This document shows, in pieces, positions 61,872-64,000 of a DNA stretch of 64,000 bases. Within the stretch, counting starts at the first letter, position 1, and each line of letters opens with the position of its first letter. Under the pieces are notes generated by a model that saw nothing but the letters and a program-made list of their open reading frames with translations, was not told where the DNA came from and did not search any database. This stretch comes from Chroococcidiopsis sp. CCMEE 29 (GTDB lineage: Bacteria > Cyanobacteriota > Cyanobacteriia > Cyanobacteriales > Chroococcidiopsidaceae): assembly GCF_023558375.1 (NCBI RefSeq), contig NZ_CP083761.1, positions 2,288,001-2,352,000 of the forward strand, read 5' to 3'. A program made the position numbers and the translations under genes.

Positions 61872-63254
61872 ATGGCTACCTGCATGGAATGGTCTAAATT
61901 ACTATCCCGCAAGCGTCTGGGAGAAAATTTTCCAGAAACTTCGGAAACTGAAATCAAGGCTCAAAATCGGACTGCATTTCAGAGGGATTTCGATAGAATT
62001 GTATTTTCTTCTTCTTTTAGAAGACTGAAAGATAAAACACAAGTCTTTCCCTTATTTAATAATGATTACGTCCGTAATCGTTTAATCCATAGCTTAGAAG
62101 CCTCCTGTGTGGGACGTTCTTTAGGAACGATTGTCGGTGAAGAAATTATTAAAAGACATCAAGAGTTACACAGTCATCAAGATGAATTTAAAAATTATAT
62201 TCCTTCTGATTTCGGTGACATTGTAGCTGCTGCTTGCCTAGCTCACGATATTGGAAATCCGCCTTTTGGTCACACGGGTGAAGATGCTATTCAAGAATGG
62301 TTTAAGTCAGACAAAGCAGCTAGTGCTTTGAAAGAATTTAACCTTCAGCAAAAAGCAGATTTAACATTCTTTGAGGGAAATGCTCAAGGTTTCAGAATTA
62401 TTACCCGAAAAGAGAGGCAAGCCGATCGGATTGGGATGCAGCTAACTTATGCCACTCTGGCAACATTTCTCAAATACCCTAGAGAATCTTTGATCTCGAG
62501 CCCAACCTTTCAGCAATACAACGGTAAAAGTACGAAAAAGTATGGTTTTTTTCAAGCAGAAAAAGATGTAGTCAACCAAGTCGCACAGGAAGTTGGTTTG
62601 CTACGTCGCGCTCGAAATTCCGCTTGGTGGTGCAGACACCCACTAGTTTTTCTGGTAGAGGCTGCAGATGACATTTGCTACCATATCGTGGACTTAGAAG
62701 ATGGATTTCGGATGGGTTATATAACTTATGAAGATACAAAAAGGTTGCTGAGCGAGATTTTAAAGGGAGAAAATCTAAATAACTTAGGATGCGATCGGGA
62801 AGACAATATAAAATATTTACGTTCTAAAGCGATTCATAAACTAATTATAGAAGTCAAACAAGTTTTTCTAGATTATGAGCTTAAATTGCTATCTGGAGAT
62901 TTCGATCAGCCTTTGACTTCAGAAATTCCGTCTAGTAAGAAATTAGAAGAAATTATTGATATAACTCGGAAGAACGTTTACGAATCCTGTGAAGTGATTG
63001 AGGTTAAAGTAGCAGGTTATGAAGTCCTAGGAGGTTTGTTAGAAGAGTTTGTTACTGCTATCACCAATGACAGTTTATCCAAAAGCTATTTAATCAAGAA
63101 GCTACTACCAAACTTTAAAGAGGAAGATGAAAGGCAGGAGCTTTATCGAAAAATTTTGAAGGTCACAGATTATATTTCTGGTATGACTGATTCTTATGCC
63201 GTTTCGGTTTTCAAGAAAATCAAAGGAATTTCTTTACCACGCGGTGGCAGATAG
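61872..63254 (+). CDS. dgt: dGTPase (deoxyguanosinetriphosphate triphosphohydrolase)
   Basis: Protein of 460 aa. HD-domain ligands are visible as the His in RLIHSLEA and the His-Asp pair in CLAHDIGNPPFGH, with Asp in VEAADDICYHIVD. Dgt splits dGTP to deoxyguanosine and triphosphate; other HD enzymes of this group deplete dNTPs against phages. A SD-like GGGGGGTAAGG abuts ATG 61872; ATG 61884 (MEWSKLLS) is closer to family starts and is 11 bp from AAGGA. The gene is alone and A/T-rich compared with its neighbours. Confidence 0.9.
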   Translation: MATCMEWSKLLSRKRLGENFPETSETEIKAQNRTAFQRDFDRIVFSSSFRRLKDKTQVFPLFNNDYVRNRLIHSLEASCVGRSLGTIVGEEIIKRHQELHSHQDEFKNYIPSDFGDIVAAACLAHDIGNPPFGHTGEDAIQEWFKSDKAASALKEFNLQQKADLTFFEGNAQGFRIITRKERQADRIGMQLTYATLATFLKYPRESLISSPTFQQYNGKSTKKYGFFQAEKDVVNQVAQEVGLLRRARNSAWWCRHPLVFLVEAADDICYHIVDLEDGFRMGYITYEDTKRLLSEILKGENLNNLGCDREDNIKYLRSKAIHKLIIEVKQVFLDYELKLLSGDFDQPLTSEIPSSKKLEEIIDITRKNVYESCEVIEVKVAGYEVLGGLLEEFVTAITNDSLSKSYLIKKLLPNFKEEDERQELYRKILKVTDYISGMTDSYAVSVFKKIKGISLPRGGR

Positions 63255-63260
63255 ATTTAG

Positions 63261-63740
63261 CTAAGACAGATCTAACCGCATCTCATTGCTTTCTAAAAAG
63301 CCGAGGCTGGAGTAGACTGGTTTACCTAGAGGCGAGGCATGTAGAATAACTCGCGTGCAGCCGAGCGATTTCAGATAGTTGCACGTCATACGAGTGAGTT
63401 TCTTGGCAAATCCCTGACCCCGGTAAGCTGGCTCAAAATAGACACCCCAGATATAGCCATACTTACGGTATTCCTCTGCGAGCACATGAGGGTAGAGACC
63501 AGCAAAGAGTTGACAACTTGCAGAACCAACCACTCGACCGCTAAATTGGGCAACGAAAGCCTTGTAGCATAGCTCTCGGCGAGCGTAGTCTATGAACTGG
63601 AGCGTAATCTCAAGCCAGTCAGATTGGATAGAGTCAGCAGGAACATCGTTGTCCCGCCACAGCTGATAGAAGTGTTCAGCAATGAGGGAGTCTTCCTGTG
63701 GACTTGCCTCCCTAATGTTGATGTTTTGTTCCGTTAGCAT
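63261..63740 (-). CDS. GNAT-family N-acetyltransferase
   Basis: Protein of 159 aa. The acetyl-CoA motif is FEPAYRGQGFAKKLTRMTCNYL (R/QxxGxG/A), followed by the C-terminal VILHASPLGKPVYSSLGF. The substrate cannot be told. It follows dxr by 3 bp on the same strand and is probably co-transcribed. Confidence 0.88.
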   Translation of the reverse strand: MLTEQNINIREASPQEDSLIAEHFYQLWRDNDVPADSIQSDWLEITLQFIDYARRELCYKAFVAQFSGRVVGSASCQLFAGLYPHVLAEEYRKYGYIWGVYFEPAYRGQGFAKKLTRMTCNYLKSLGCTRVILHASPLGKPVYSSLGFLESNEMRLDLS

Positions 63741-63743
63741 TGT

Positions 63744-64000
63744 TTAACTCATCGTTGAGATCGAGATCCGGCGATCGCCTCTACTGAGTGCTTGACTTGC
63801 TGCAATCACTTCCTGCCTTGCCCATTGGTCTGCTGCCACAATTTCAGCTAAGGAAGGATTGGGACAGTTATCAGCGGAGTGGCGATCACACACCCGTTCA
63901 ATACAACGGGGAATATCTAAAAATTGAATCTTTTCTTCCAGAAATAGGGCTACTGCTTGCTCATTTGCTGCATTGAGTACAGCTGGCATCGAACCACCTG
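63744..64000 (-). CDS. dxr: 1-deoxy-D-xylulose 5-phosphate reductoisomerase, C-terminal part
   Basis: The minus-strand frame entering from the window end reads [20 protein letters not shown], the strongly conserved Dxr segment, then about 65 residues of the C-terminal helical domain to the stop at 63744. Dxr makes MEP for isoprenoid (including carotenoid and chlorophyll side chain) synthesis. The rest of the gene lies beyond base 64000. Confidence 0.9.
   Translation of the reverse strand, partial: GGSMPAVLNAANEQAVALFLEEKIQFLDIPRCIERVCDRHSADNCPNPSLAEIVAADQWARQEVIAASQALSRGDRRISISTMS

Overview
The window is chromosomal DNA of a cyanobacterium. The evidence is the photosystem II assembly lipoprotein Psb27, a phycobilin-pathway heme oxygenase, an ABA4-like DUF4281 protein, a COP23-type protein, plastid-type PDH E2, and many copies of the HIP1 octamer GCGATCGC (for example at position 1). 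Heptanucleotide tandem repeats are also scattered through intergenic DNA, and in a few places through genes. I cannot name the genus.

Region 1 (1-22054) is the 3' part of a nonribosomal peptide cluster, all on the + strand and tightly packed. It begins inside a TauD/SyrP-like Fe(II)/2-oxoglutarate hydroxylase. Then come an NRPS (C*-A-T, Asp-like code), a long NRPS (C-A-T-C-A-T-C, Gly and Orn-like codes, ending in a lone C domain), a second TauD-like hydroxylase, a second C*-A-T module with an Asn-like code plus a terminal thioester reductase, MbtH, a GSAM/MxcL-like aminotransferase, a type II thioesterase and a penicillin/AHL acylase. C* is an N-terminal condensation-like domain without the HHxxxDG motif. 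It occurs only in the two proteins that directly follow a TauD gene. The model I infer is hydroxylase recruitment by a non-catalytic interface-type domain, with bond formation by a C domain at the end of the previous protein. The product would contain ...(beta-OH)Asp-Gly-Orn-(beta-OH)Asn and be released as an aldehyde and transaminated to an amine. This suggests a beta-hydroxyaspartate siderophore related to cyanochelins, perhaps acylated and trimmed by the acylase. The cluster start, and any transporter, lie outside the window.

Region 2 (22055-35700) holds a decayed transposase, then housekeeping genes: ho1, cobW, a DUF4281 gene, glgP, PDH E2, a lipoprotein, ylqD, a long-chain acyl-CoA/ACP synthetase and mnmG. 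Region 3 (35745-47760) is more accessory. It has an intact IS5-type element with a TAA target duplication, a membrane/coiled-coil/zinc-finger protein, a cupin, an M48 protease, COP23, DUF427, a beta-lactamase-like hydrolase, a truncated glycosidase gene, and an A/T-rich run of unknown membrane, lipoprotein and helical genes beside a patatin phospholipase. Region 4 (47760-64000) returns to core genes: HNH protein, dapB, cobH, a TPM protein, a Tat-exported aldo/keto reductase, HdeD-like, AI-2E family, a sufE/zinc-type COG0523 pair behind a Zur-like palindrome, a GHL10 glycosidase, psb27, DUF29, an orphan ABC ATPase, dgt, a GNAT gene and the C-terminal end of dxr.

Domain and substrate calls come from reading motifs by eye. 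Adenylation codes were aligned by hand to GrsA-PheA numbering, so product predictions are inference.
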